A DNA stretch of 64,000 bases from NCBI GenBank assembly GCA_037893245.1, contig JBAIAA010000432.1, positions 620,001 to 684,000 of the forward strand. Reading direction: 5' to 3'. The notes beneath the pieces were generated by a model, which was given only the letters and a program-made list of their open reading frames with translations, was not told the origin of the DNA and did not search any database. Below, piece by piece: positions 30,781 through 44,810 of this stretch. Each line of letters begins with the position of its first letter. The first letter of the stretch is position 1. The translations under genes and the position numbers were made by a program. The DNA comes from Crossaster papposus. Taxonomy: Eukaryota > Echinodermata > Asteroidea > Velatida > Solasteridae.

Positions 30781-31075
30781 TGGGTGGCTTGTGTGTAAAG
30801 CCTTTGCCTCCAAGTAAGGTTCATAATGTACATATTGAAAGTTTCGTTCACTGTTTGTGTAGATTTGCTAAACTATACATTTTTGGAAACGTTAGGAAAT
30901 ACTCAACATAAAAACCAATGTTTACATTTGTTTTTAGGTTCTTTTGAAAAAATGGTTCTTTAATGTGACGTGACACATGAAAAGTCATTGGGTGTCACTT
31001 GCATCCTTCGCAATTCAGCACACCAGCTGCGAGTAAGGATGATTAGCCTCCCCAATTATTATTATTATATGAATA
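30781..31075 (+). repeat. Representative 295-bp non-satellite module (SINE-like)
   Basis: The module starts TGGGTGGCTTGTGTGTAAAG, a tRNA-like D-arm context best preserved in left-edge copies (GTAAAGCGCTTGCCTC). It continues through a T/A-rich body (TTTACATTTGTTTTTAGG) and ends with a conserved stem-loop and TAGCCTCCCC followed by ATTATTATTATTAT. A tRNA-like head, ~300-bp length, 3' stem-loop and short (ATT)n tail are the layout of a tRNA-derived SINE mobilised by a LINE. It interrupts the fifth sub-repeat (50 bp instead of ~65). No B box and no target duplication are evident, so the SINE origin is inference. Confidence 0.6.
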
Positions 31076-34000
31076 CCGTGGATTCTATCCAGCTTAGCTA
31101 TTAGGTCAGGCCGGTAGGATTGGGTCGATGGGGTTATGAAAACCATGGATTCTATCAAGCTTAGCTATTAGGTCAGGCCGATAGGATTGGGTCGATTGGG
31201 ATTTTCCATGGATTCTATCCAGCTTAGCTATTAGGTCAGGCCGGTAGGATTGGGTCGATGGGAATATAAATACCTTGGATTCTATCCAACTTAGCTAAGG
31301 TCAGGCCGATAGGACTGGGTCGATGGGAATATAATACCTTGGATTCTATCAAGCTTAGCTAACAGATCAAGCCGATAGGATTGGGTTGGGTGGCTTGTGT
31401 GTAAAGCCTTTGCCTCCAAGTAAGGTTCATAATGTACATATTGAAAGTTTCGTTCACTGTTTGTGTAGATTTGCTAAACTATACATTTTTGGAAACGTTA
31501 GGAAATACTCAACATAAAAACCAATGTTTACATTTGTTTTTAGGTTCTTTGGAAAAAATGGTTCTTTAATGTGACGTGACACATGAAAAGTCATTGGGTG
31601 TCACTTGCATCCTTCGCAATTCAGCACACCAGCTGCGAGTAAGGATGATTAGCCTCCCCAATTATTATTATTATATGAATACCGTGGATTCTATCCAGCT
31701 TAGCTATTAGGTCAGGCCGGTAGGATTGGGTCGATGGGGTTATGAAAACCATGGATTCTATCAAGCTTAGCTATTAGGTCAGGCCGATAGGATTGGGTCG
31801 ATTGGGATTTTCCATGGATTCTATCCAGCTTAGCTATTAGGTCAGGCCGGTAGGATTGGGTCGATGGGAATATAAATACCTTGGATTCTATCCAACTTAG
31901 CTAAGGTCAGGCCGATAGGACTGGGTCGATGGGAATATAATACCTTGGATTCTATCAAGCTTAGCTAACAGATCAAGCCGATAGGATTGGGTTGGGTGGC
32001 TTGTGTGTAAAGCCTTTGCCTCCAAGTAAGGTTCATAATGTACATATTGAAAGTTTCGTTCACTGTTTGTGTAGATTTGCTAAACTATACATTTTTGGAA
32101 ACGTTAGGAAATACTCAACATAAAAACCAATGTTTACATTTGTTTTTAGGTTCTTTTGAAAAAATGGTTCTTTAATGTGACGTGACACATGAAAAGTCAT
32201 TGGGTGTCACTTGCATCCTTCGCAATTCAGCACACCAGCTGCGAGTAAGGATGATTAGCCTCCCCAATTATTATTATTATATGAATACCGTGGATTCTAT
32301 CCAGCTTAGCTATTAGGTCAGGCCGGTAGGATTGGGTCGATGGGGTTATGAAAACCATGGATTCTATCAAGCTTAGCTATTAGGTCAGGCCGATAGGATT
32401 GGGTCGATTGGGATTTTCCAGGATTCTATCCAGCTTAGCTATTAGGTCAGGCCGGTAGGATTGGGTCGATGGGAATATAAATACCTTGGATTCTATCCAA
32501 CTTAGCTAAGGTCAGGCCGATAGGACTGGGTCGATGGGAATATAATACCTTGGATTCTATCAAGCTTAGCTAACAGATCAAGCCGATAGGATTGGGTTGG
32601 GTGGCTTGTGTGTAAAGCCTTTGCCTCCAAGTAAGGTTCATAATGTACATATTGAAAGTTTCGTTCACCGTTTGTGTAGATTTGCTAAACTATACATTTT
32701 TGGAAACGTTAGGAAATACTCAACATAAAAACCAATGTTTACATTTGTTTTTAGGTTCTTTTGAAAAAATGGTTCTTTAATGTGACGTGACACATGAAAA
32801 GTCATTGGGTGTCACTTGCATCCTTCGCAATTCAGCACACCAGCTGCGAGTAAGGATGATTAGCCTCCCCAATTATTATTATTATATGAATACCGTGGAT
32901 TCTATCCAGCTTAGCTATTAGGTCAGGCCGGTAGGATTGGGTCGATGGGGTTATGAAAACCATGGATTCTATCAAGCTTAGCTATTAGGTCAGGCCGATA
33001 GGATTGGGTCGATTGGGATTTTCCATGGATTCTATCCAGCTTAGCTATTAGGTCAGGCCGGTAGGATTGGGTCGATGGGAATATAAATACCTTGGATTCT
33101 ATCCAACTTAGCTAAGGTCAGGCCGATAGGACTGGGTCGATGGGAATATAATACCTTGGATTCTATCAAGCTTAGCTAACAGATCAAGCCGATAGGATTG
33201 GGTTGGGTGGCTTGTGTGTAAAGCCTTTGCCTCCAAGTAAGGTTCATAATGTACATATTGAAAGTTTCGTTCACTGTTTGTGTAGATTTGCTAAACTATA
33301 CATTTTTGGAAACGTTAGGAAATACTCAACATAAAAACCAATGTTTACATTTGTTTTTAGGTTCTTTTGAAAAAATGGTTCTTTAATGTGACGTGACACA
33401 TGAAAAGTCATTGGGTGTCACTTGCATCCTTCGCAATTCAGCACACCAGCTGCGAGTAAGGATGATTAGCCTCCCCAATTATTATTATTATATGAATACC
33501 GTGGATTCTATCCAGCTTAGCTATTAGGTCAGGCCGGTAGGATTGGGTCGATGGGGTTATGAAAACCATGGATTCTATCAAGCTTAGCTATTAGGTCAGG
33601 CCGATAGGATTGGGTCGATTGGGATTTTCCATGGATTCTATCCAGCTTAGCTATTAGGTCAGGCCGGTAGGATTGGGTCGATGGGAATATAAATACCTTG
33701 GATTCTATCCAACTTAGCTAAGGTCAGGCCGATAGGACTGGGTCGATGGGAATATAATACCTTGGATTCTATCAAGCTTAGCTAACAGATCAAGCCGATA
33801 GGATTGGGTTGGGTGGCTTGTGTGTAAAGCCTTTGCCTCCAAGTAAGGTTCATAATGTACATATTGAAAGTTTCGATCACTGTTTGTGTAGATTTGCTAA
33901 ACTATACATTTTTGGAAACGTTAGGAAATACTCAACATAAAAACCAATGTTTACATTTGTTTTTAGGTTCTTTTGAAAAAATGGTTCTTTAATGTGACGT

Positions 34001-37000
34001 GACACATGTAAAGTCATTGGGTGTCACTTGCATCCTTCGCAATTCAGCACACCAGCTGCGAGTAAGGATGATTAGCCTCCCCAATTATTATTATTATATG
34101 AATACCGTGGATTCTATCCAGCTTAGCTATTAGGTCAGGCCGGTAGGATTGGGTCGATGGGGTTATGAAAACCATGGATTCTATCAAGCTTAGCTATTAG
34201 GTCAGGCCGATAGGATTGGGTCGATTGGGATTTTCCATGGATTCTATCCAGCTTAGCTATTAGGTCAGGCCGGTAGGATTGGGTCGATGGGAATATAAAT
34301 ACCTTGGATTCTATCCAACTTAGCTAAGGTCAGGCCGATAGGACTGGGTCGATGGGAATATAATACCTTGGATTCTATCAAGCTTAGCTAACAGATCAAG
34401 CCGATAGGATTGGGTTGGGTGGCTTGTGTGTAAAGCCTTTGCCTCCAAGTAAGGTTCATAATGTACATATTGAAAGTTTCGTTCACTGTTTGTGTAGATT
34501 TGCTAAACTATACATTTTTGGAAACGTTAGGAAATACTCAACATAAAAACCAATGTTTACATTTGTTTTTAGGTTCTTTTGAAAAAATGGTTCTTTAATG
34601 TGACGTGACACATGAAAAGTCATTGGGTGTCACTTGCATCCTTCGCAATTCAGCACACCAGCTGCGAGTAAGGATGATTAGCCTCCCCAATTATTATTAT
34701 TATATGAATACCGTGGATTCTATCCAGCTTAGCTATTAGGTCAGGCCGGTAGGATTGGGTCGATGGGGTTATGAAAACCATGGATTCTATCAAGCTTAGC
34801 TATTAGGTCAGGCCGATAGGATTGGGTCGATTGGGATTTTCCATGGATTCTATCCAGCTTAGCTATTAGGTCAGGCCGGTAGGATTGGGTCGATGGGAAT
34901 ATAAATACCTTGGATTCTATCCAACTTAGCTAAGGTCAGGCCGATAGGACTGGGTCGATGGGAATATAATACCTTGGATTCTATCAAGCTTAGCTAACAG
35001 ATCAAGCCGATAGGATTGGGTTGGGTGGCTTGTGTGTAAAGCCTTTGCCTCCAAGTAAGGTTCATAATGTACATATTGAAAGTTTCGTTCACTGTTTGTG
35101 TAGATTTGCTAAACTATACATTTTTGGAAACGTTAGGAAATACTCAACATAAAAACCAATGTTTACATTTGTTTTTAGGTTCTTTTGAAAAAATGGTTCT
35201 TTAATGTGACGTGACACATGAAAAGTCATTGGGTGTCACTTGCATCCTTCGCAATTCAGCACACCAGCTGCGAGTAAGGATGATTAGCCTCCCCAATTAT
35301 TATTATTATATGAATACCGTGGATTCTATCCAGCTTAGCTATTAGGTCAGGCCGGTAGGATTGGGTCGATGGGGTTATGAAAACCATGGATTCTATCAAG
35401 CTTAGCTATTAGGTCAGGCCGATAGGATTGGGTCGATTGGGATTTTCCATGGATTCTATCCAGCTTAGCTATTAGGTCAGGCCGGTAGGATTGGGTCGAT
35501 GGGAATATAAATACCTTGGATTCTATCCAACTTAGCTAAGGTCAGGCCGATAGGACTGGGTCGATGGGATTATAATACCTTGGATTCTATCAAGCTTAGC
35601 TAACAGATCAAGCCGATAGGATTGGGTTGGGTGGCTTGTGTGTAAAGCCTTTGCCTCCAAGTAAGGTTCATAATGTACATATTGAAAGTTTCGATCACTG
35701 TTTGTGTAGATTTGCTAAACTATACATTTTTGGAAACGTTAGGAAATACTCAACATAAAAACCAATGTTTACATTTGTTTTTAGGTTCTTTTGAAAAAAT
35801 GGTTCTTTAATGTGACGTGACACATGTAAAGTCATTGGGTGTCACTTGCATCCTTCGCAATTCAGCACACCAGCTGCGAGTAAGGATGATTAGCCTCCCC
35901 AATTATTATTATTATATGAATACCGTGGATTCTATCCAGCTTAGCTATTAGGTCAGGCCGGTAGGATTGGGTCGATGGGGTTATGAAAACCATGGATTCT
36001 ATCAAGCTTAGCTATTAGGTCAGGCCGATAGGATTGGGTCGATTGGGATTTTCCATGGATTCTATCCAGCTTAGCTATTAGGTCAGGCCGGTAGGATTGG
36101 GTCGATGGGAATATAAATACCTTGGATTCTATCCAACTTAGCTAAGGTCAGGCCGATAGGACTGGGTCGATGGGAATATAATACCTTGGATTCTATCAAG
36201 CTTAGCTAACAGATCAAGCCGATAGGATTGGGTTGGGTGGCTTGTGTGTAAAGCCTTTGCCTCCAAGTAAGGTTCATAATGTACATATTGAAAGTTTCGT
36301 TCACTGTTTGTGTAGATTTGCTAAACTATACATTTTTGGAAACGTTAGGAAATACTCAACATAAAAACCAATGTTTACATTTGTTTTTAGGTTCTTTTGA
36401 AAAAATGGTTCTTTAATGTGACGTGACACATGAAAAGTCATTGGGTGTCACTTGCATCCTTCGCAATTCAGCACACCAGCTGCGAGTAAGGATGATTAGC
36501 CTCCCCAATTATTATTATTATATGAATACCGTGGATTCTATCCAGCTTAGCTATTAGGTCAGGCCGGTAGGATTGGGTCGATGGGGTTATGAAAACCATG
36601 GATTCTATCAAGCTTAGCTATTAGGTCAGGCCGATAGGATTGGGTCGATTGGGATTTTCCATGGATTCTATCCAGCTTAGCTATTAGGTCAGGCCGGTAG
36701 GATTGGGTCGATGGGAATATAAATACCTTGGATTCTATCCAACTTAGCTAAGGTCAGGCCGATAGGACTGGGTCGATGGGAATATAATACCTTGGATTCT
36801 ATCAAGCTTAGCTAACAGATCAAGCCGATAGGATTGGGTTGGGTGGCTTGTGTGTAAAGCCTTTGCCTCCAAGTAAGGTTCATAATGTACATATTGAAAG
36901 TTTCGATCACTGTTTGTGTAGATTTGCTAAACTATACATTTTTGGAAACGTTAGGAAATACTCAACATAAAAACCAATGTTTACATTTGTTTTTAGGTTC

Positions 37001-40000
37001 TTTTGAAAAAATGGTTCTTTAATGTGACGTGACACATGTAAAGTCATTGGGTGTCACTTGCATCCTTCGCAATTCAGCACACCAGCTGCGAGTAAGGATG
37101 ATTAGCCTCCCCAATTATTATTATTATATGAATACCGTGGATTCTATCCAGCTTAGCTATTAGGTCAGGCCGGTAGGATTGGGTCGATGGGGTTATGAAA
37201 ACCATGGATTCTATCAAGCTTAGCTATTAGGTCAGGCCGATAGGATTGGGTCGATTGGGATTTTCCATGGATTCTATCCAGCTTAGCTATTAGGTCAGGC
37301 CGGTAGGATTGGGTCGATGGGAATATAAATACCTTGGATTCTATCCAACTTAGCTAAGGTCAGGCCGATAGGACTGGGTCGATGGGAATATAATACCTTG
37401 GATTCTATCAAGCTTAGCTAACAGATCAAGCCGATAGGATTGGGTTGGGTGGCTTGTGTGTAAAGCCTTTGCCTCCAAGTAAGGTTCATAATGTACATAT
37501 TGAAAGTTTCGTTCACTGTTTGTGTAGATTTGCTAAACTATACATTTTTGGAAACGTTAGGAAATACTCAACATAAAAACCAATGTTTACATTTGTTTTT
37601 AGGTTCTTTTGAAAAAATGGTTCTTTAATGTGACGTGACACATGAAAAGTCATTGGGTGTCACTTGCATCCTTCGCAATTCAGCACACCAGCTGCGAGTA
37701 AGGATGATTAGCCTCCCCAATTATTATTATTATATGAATACCGTGGATTCTATCCAGCTTAGCTATTAGGTCAGGCCGGTAGGATTGGGTCGATGGGGTT
37801 AAGAAAACCATGGATTCTATCAAGCTTAGCTATTAGGTCAGGCCGATAGGATTGGGTCGATTGGGATTTTCCATGGATTCTATCCAGCTTAGCTATTAGG
37901 TCAGGCCGGTAGGATTGGGTCGATGGGAATATAAATACCTTGGATTCTATCCAACTTAGCTAAGGTCAGGCCGATAGGACTGGGTCGATGGGAATATAAT
38001 ACCTTGGATTCTATCAAGCTTAGCTAACAGATCAAGCCGATAGGATTGGGTTGGGTGGCTTGTGTGTAAAGCCTTTGCCTCCAAGTAAGGTTCATAATGT
38101 ACATATTGAAAGTTTCGTTCACTGTTTGTGTAGATTTGCTAAACTATACATTTTTGGAAACGTTAGGAAATACTCAACATAAAAACCAATGTTTACATTT
38201 GTTTTTAGGTTCTTTTGAAAAAATGGTTCTTTAATGTGACGTGACACATGAAAAGTCATTGGGTGTCACTTGCATCCTTCGCAATTCATCACACCAGCTG
38301 CGAGTAAGGATGATTAGCCTCCCCAATTATTATTATTATATGAATACCGTGGATTCTATCCAGCTTAGCTATTAGGTCAGGCCGGTAGGATTGGGTCGAT
38401 GGGGTTATGAAAACCATGGATTCTATCAAGCTTAGCTATTAGGTCAGGCCGATAGGATTGGGTCGATTGGGATTTTCCATGGATTCTATTCAGCTTAGCT
38501 ATTAGGTCAGGCCGGTAGGATTGGGTCGATGGGAATATAAATACCTTGGATTCTATCCAACTTAGCTAAGGTCAGGCCGATAGGACTGGGTCGATGGGAA
38601 TATAATACCTTGGATTCTATCAAGCTTAGCTAACAGATCAAGCCGATAGGATTGGGTTGGGTGGCTTGTGTGTAAAGCCTTTGCCTCCAAGTAAGGTTCA
38701 TAATGTACATATTGAAAGTTTCGTTCACTGTTTGTGTAGATTTGCTAAACTATACATTTTTGGAAACGTTAGGAAATACTCAACATAAAAACCAATGTTT
38801 ACATTTGTTTTTAGGTTCTTTTGAAAAAATGGTTCTTTAATGTGACGTGACACATGAAAAGTCATTGGGTGTCACTTGCATCCTTCGCAATTCAGCACAC
38901 CAGCTGCGAGTAAGGATGATTAGCCTCCCCAATTATTATTATTATATGAATACCGTGGATTCTATCCAGCTTAGCTATTAGGTCAGGCCGGTAGGATTGG
39001 GTCGATGGGGTTATGAAAACCATGGATTCTATCAAGCTTAGCTATTAGGTCAGGCCGATAGGATTGGGTCGATTGGGATTTTCCATGGATTCTATCCAGC
39101 TTAGCTATTAGGTCAGGCCGGTAGGATTGGGTCGATGGGAATATAAATACCTTGGATTCTATCCAACTTAGCTAAGGTCAGGCCGATAGGACTGGGTCGA
39201 TGGGAATATAATACCTTGGATTCTATCAAGCTTAGCTAACAGATCAAGCCGATAGGATTGGGTTGGGTGGCTTGTGTGTAAAGCCTTTGCCTCCAAGTAA
39301 GGTTCATAATGTACATATTGAAAGTTTCGTTCACTGTTTGTGTAGATTTGCTAAACTATACATTTTTGGAAACGTTAGGAAATACTCAACATAAAAACCA
39401 ATGTTTACATTTGTTTTTAGGTTCTTTTGAAAAAATGGTTCTTTAATGTGACGTGACACATGAAAAGTCATTGGGTGTCACTTGCATCCTTCGCAATTCA
39501 GCACACCAGCTGCGAGTAAGGATGATTAGCCTCCCCAATTATTATTATTATATGAATACCGTGGATTCTATCCAGCTTAGCTATTAGGTCAGGCCGGTAG
39601 AATTGGGTCGATGGGGTTATGAAAACCATGGATTCTATCAAGCTTAGCTATTAGGTCAGGCCGATAGGATTGGGTCGATTGGGATTTTCCATGGATTCTA
39701 TCCAGCTTAGCTATTAGGTCAGGCCGGTAGGATTGGGTCGATGGGAATATAAATACCTTGGATTCTATCCAACTTAGCTAAGGTCAGGCCGATAGGACTG
39801 GGTCGATGGGAATATAATACCTTGGATTCTATCAAGCTTAGCTAACAGATCAAGCCGATAGGATTGGGTTGGGTGGCTTGTGTGTAAAGCCTTTGCCTCC
39901 AAGTAAGGTTCATAATGTACATATTGAAAGTTTCGATCACTGTTTGTGTAGATTTGCTAAACTATACATTTTTGGAAACGTTAGGAAATACTCAACATAA

Positions 40001-42469
40001 AAACCAATGTTTACATTTGTTTTTAGGTTCTTTTGAAAAAATGGTTCTTTAATGTGACGTGACACATGTAAAGTCATTGGGTGTCACTTGCATCCTTCGC
40101 AATTCAGCACACCAGCTGCGAGTAAGGATGATTAGCCTCCCCAATTATTATTATTATATGAATACCGTGGATTCTATCCAGCTTAGCTATTAGGTCAGGC
40201 CGGTAGGATTGGGTCGATGGGGTTATGAAAACCATGGATTCTATCAAGCTTAGCTATTAGGTCAGGCCGATAGGATTGGGTCGATTGGGATTTTCCATGG
40301 ATTCTATCCAGCTTAGCTATTAGGTCAGGCCGGTAGGATTGGGTCGATGGGAATATAAATACCTTGGATTCTATCCAACTTAGCTAAGGTCAGGCCGATA
40401 GGACTGGGTCGATGGGAATATAATACCTTGGATTCTATCAAGCTTAGCTAACAGATCAAGCCGATAGGATTGGGTTGGGTGGCTTGTGTGTAAAGCCTTT
40501 GCCTCCAAGTAAGGTTCATAATGTACATATTGAAAGTTTCGTTCACTGTTTGTGTAGATTTGCTAAACTATACATTTTTGGAAACGTTAGGAAATACTCA
40601 ACATAAAAACCAATGTTTACATTTGTTTTTAGGTTCTTTTGAAAAAATGGTTCTTTAATGTGACGTGACACATGAAAAGTCATTGGGTGTCACTTGCATC
40701 CTTCGCAATTCAGCACACCAGCTGCGAGTAAGGATGATTAGCCTCCCCAATTATTATTATTATATGAATACCGTGGATTCTATCCAGCTTAGCTATTAGG
40801 TCAGGCCGGTAGGATTGGGTCGATGGGGTTATGAAAACCATGGATTCTATCAAGCTTAGCTATTAGGTCAGGCCGATAGGATTGGGTCGATTGGGATTTT
40901 CCATGGATTCTATCCAGCTTAGCTATTAGGTCAGGCCGGTAGGATTGGGTCGATGGGAATATAAATACCTTGGATTCTATCCAACTTAGCTAAGGTCAGG
41001 CCGATAGGACTGGGTCGATGGGAATATAATACCTTGGATTCTATCAAGCTTAGCTAACAGATCAAGCCGATAGGATTGGGTTGGGTGGCTTGTGTGTAAA
41101 GCCTTTGCCTCCAAGTAAGGTTCATAATGTACATATTGAAAGTTTCGATCACTGTTTGTGTAGATTTGCTAAACTATACATTTTTGGAAACGTTAGGAAA
41201 TACTCAACATAAAAACCAATGTTTACATTTGTTTTTAGGTTCTTTTGAAAAAATGGTTCTTTAATGTGACGTGACACATGTAAAGTCATTGGGTGTCACT
41301 TGCATCCTTCGCAATTCAGCACACCAGCTGCGAGTAAGGATGATTAGCCTCCCCAATTATTATTATTATATGAATACCGTGGATTCTATCCAGCTTAGCT
41401 ATTAGGTCAGGCCGGTAGGATTGGGTCGATGGGGTTATGAAAACCATGGATTCTATCAAGCTTAGCTATTAGGTCAGGCCGATAGGATTGGGTCGATTGG
41501 GATTTTCCATGGATTCTATCCAGCTTAGCTATTAGGTCAGGCCGGTAGGATTGGGTCGATGGGAATATAAATACCTTGGATTCTATCCAACTTAGCTAAG
41601 GTCAGGCCGATAGGACTGGGTCGATGGGAATATAATACCTTGGATTCTATCAAGCTTAGCTAACAGATCAAGCCGATAGGATTGGGTTGGGTGGCTTGTG
41701 TGTAAAGCCTTTGCCTCCAAGTAAGGTTCATAATGTACATATTGAAAGTTTCGTTCACTGTTTGTGTAGATTTGCTAAACTATACATTTTTGGAAACGTT
41801 AGGAAATACTCAACATAAAAACCAATGTTTACATTTGTTTTTAGGTTCTTTTGAAAAAATGGTTCTTTAATGTGACGTGACACATGAAAAGTCATTGGGT
41901 GTCACTTGCATCCTTCGCAATTCAGCACACCAGCTGCGAGTAAGGATGATTAGCCTCCCCAATTATTATTATTATATGAATACCGTGGATTCTATCCAGC
42001 TTAGCTATTAGGTCAGGCCGGTAGGATTGGGTCGATGGGGTTATGAAAACCATGGATTCTATCAAGCTTAGCTATTAGGTCAGGCCGATAGGATTGGGTC
42101 GATTGGGATTTTCCATGGATTCTATCCAGCTTAGCTATTAGGTCAGGCCGGTAGGATTGGGTCGATGGGAATATAAATACCTTGGATTCTATCCAACTTA
42201 GCTAAGGTCAGGCCGATAGGACTGGGTCGATGGGAATATAATACCTTGGATTCTATCAAGCTTAGCTAACAGATCAAGCCGATAGGATTGGGTTGGGTGG
42301 CTTGTGTGTAAAGCCTTTGCCTCCAAGTAAGGTTCATAATGTACATATTGAAAGTTTCGATCACTGTTTGTGTAGATTTGCTAAACTATACATTTTTGGA
42401 AACGTTAGGAAATACTCAACATAAAAACCAATGTTTACATTTGTTTTTAGGTTCTTTTGAAAAAATGGT

Positions 42470-44810
42470 TCTTTCGTGACACATGTAAAGTCATTGGGTG
42501 TCACTTGCATCCTTCGCAATTCAGCACACCAGGCTGCGAGTAAGGATGATTAGCCTCCCCAATTATTATTATTATATGAATACCGTGGATTCTATCCAGC
42601 TTAGCTATTAGGTCAGGCCGGTAGGATTGGGTCGATGGGGTTATGAAAACCATGGATTCTATCAAGCTTAGCTATTAGGTCAGGCCGATAGGATTGGGTC
42701 GATTGGGATTTTCCATGGATTCTATCCAGCTTAGCTATTAGGTCAGGCCGGTAGGATTGGGGTCGATGGGAATATAAATACCTTGGATTCTATCCAACTT
42801 AGGCTAAGGTCAGGCCGATAGGACTGGTGGTCGATGGGAATATAATACCTTGGATTCTATCAAGACTTAGCTAACAGATCAAGCCGATAGGATTGGGTTG
42901 GGTGGCTTGTGTGTAAAGCCTTTGCCTCCAAGTAAGGTTCATAATGTACATATTGAAAGTTTCGTTCACTGTTTGTGTAGATTTGCTAAACTATACGATT
43001 TTTGGAAACGTTAGGAAATACTCAACATAAAAACCAATGTTTACATTTGTTTTTTAGGTTCTTTTGAAAAAATGGTTCTTTAATGTGACGTGACACATGA
43101 AAAGTCATTGGGTGTCACTTGCATCCTTCGCAATTCAGCACACCAGCTGCGAGTAAGGATGATTAGCCTCCCCAATTATTATTATTATATGAATACCGTG
43201 GATTCTATCCAGCTTAGCTATTAGGTCAGGCCGGTAGGATTGGGTCGATGGGGTTATGAAAACCATGGATTCTATCAAGCTTAGCTATTAGGTCAGGCCG
43301 ATAGGATTGGGTCGATTGGGATTTTCCATGGATTCTATCCAGCTTAGCTATTAGGTCAGGCCGGTAGGATTGGGTCGATGGGAATATAAATACCTTGGAT
43401 TCTATCCAACTTAGCTAAGGTCAGGCCGATAGGACTGGGTCGATGGGAATATAATACCTTGGATTCTATCAAGCTTAGCTAACAGATCAAGCCGATAGGA
43501 TTGGGTTGGGTGGCTTGTGTGTAAAGCCTTTGCCTCCAAGTAAGGTTCATAATGTACATATTGAAAGTTTCGTTCACTGTTTGTGTAGATTTGCTAAACT
43601 ATACATTTTTGGAAACGTTAGGAAATACTCAACATAAAAACCAATGTTTACATTTGTTTTTAGGTTCTTTTGAAAAATTGTTCTTTAATGTGACGTGACA
43701 CATGAAAAGTCATTGGTGTCACTTGCATCCTTCGCAATTCATCACACCAGCTGCGAGTAAGGATGATTAGCCTCCCCAATTATTATTATTATATGAATAC
43801 CGTGGATTCTATCCAGCTTAGCTATTAGGTCAGGCCGGTAGGATTGGGTCGATGGGGTTATGAAAACCATGGATTCTATCAAGCTTAGCTATTAGGTCAG
43901 GCCGATAGGATTGGGTCGATTGGGATTTTCCATGGATTCTATCCAGCTTAGCTATTAGGTCAGGCCGGTAGGATTGGGTCGATGGGAATATAAATACCTT
44001 GGATTCTATCCAACTTAGCTAAGGTCAGGCGATAGGACTGGGGTCGATGGGAATATAATACCTTGGATTCTATCAAGCTTAGCTAACAGATCAAGCCGAT
44101 AGGATTGGGTTGGGTGGCTTGTGTGTAAAGCCTTTGCCTCCAAGTAAGGTTCATAATGTACATATTGAAAGTTTCGTTCACTGTTTGTGTAGATTTGCTA
44201 AACTATACATTTTTGGAAACGTTAGGAAATACTCAACATAAAAACCAATGTTTACATTTGTTTTTAGGTTCTTTTGAAAAAATGGTTCTTTAATGTGACG
44301 TGACACATGAAAAGTCATTGGGTGTCACTTGCATCCTTCGCAATTCAGCACACCAGCTGCGAGTAAGGATGATTAGCCTCCCCAATTATTATTATTATAT
44401 GAATACCGTGGATTCTATCCAGCTTAGCTATTAGGTCAGGCCGGTAGGATTGGGTCGATGGGGTTATGAAAACCATGGATTCTATCAAGCTTAGCTATTA
44501 GGTCAGGCCGATAGGATTGGGTCGATTGGGATTTTCCATGGATTCTATCCAGCTTAGCTATTAGGTCAGGCCGGTAGGATTGGGTCGATGGGAATATAAA
44601 TACCTTGGATTCTATCCAACTTAGCTAAGGTCAGGCCGATAGGACTGGGTCGATGGGAATATAATACCTTGGATTCTATCAAGCTTAGCTAACAGATCAA
44701 GCCGATAGGATTGGGTTGGGTGGCTTGTGTGTAAAGCCTTTGCCTCCAAGTAAGGTTCATAATGTACATATTGAAAGTTTCGTTCACTGTTTGTGTAGAT
44801 TTGCTATAAA
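42470..44810 (+). other. Cluster of small indels inside the array
   Basis: Against otherwise invariant units this stretch has a 7-bp loss at ~42,475, extra bases at ~42,532, 42,760, 42,802, 42,827 (2 bp), 42,864, 42,996 and 43,053, losses at ~43,676, 43,713 and 44,030, and gains at ~44,041 and ~44,806 (2 bp). Many are 1-bp changes in or near homopolymers. Elsewhere whole 606-bp units pass without a single indel, so this looks like low-quality consensus at an assembly join. Confidence 0.8.
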
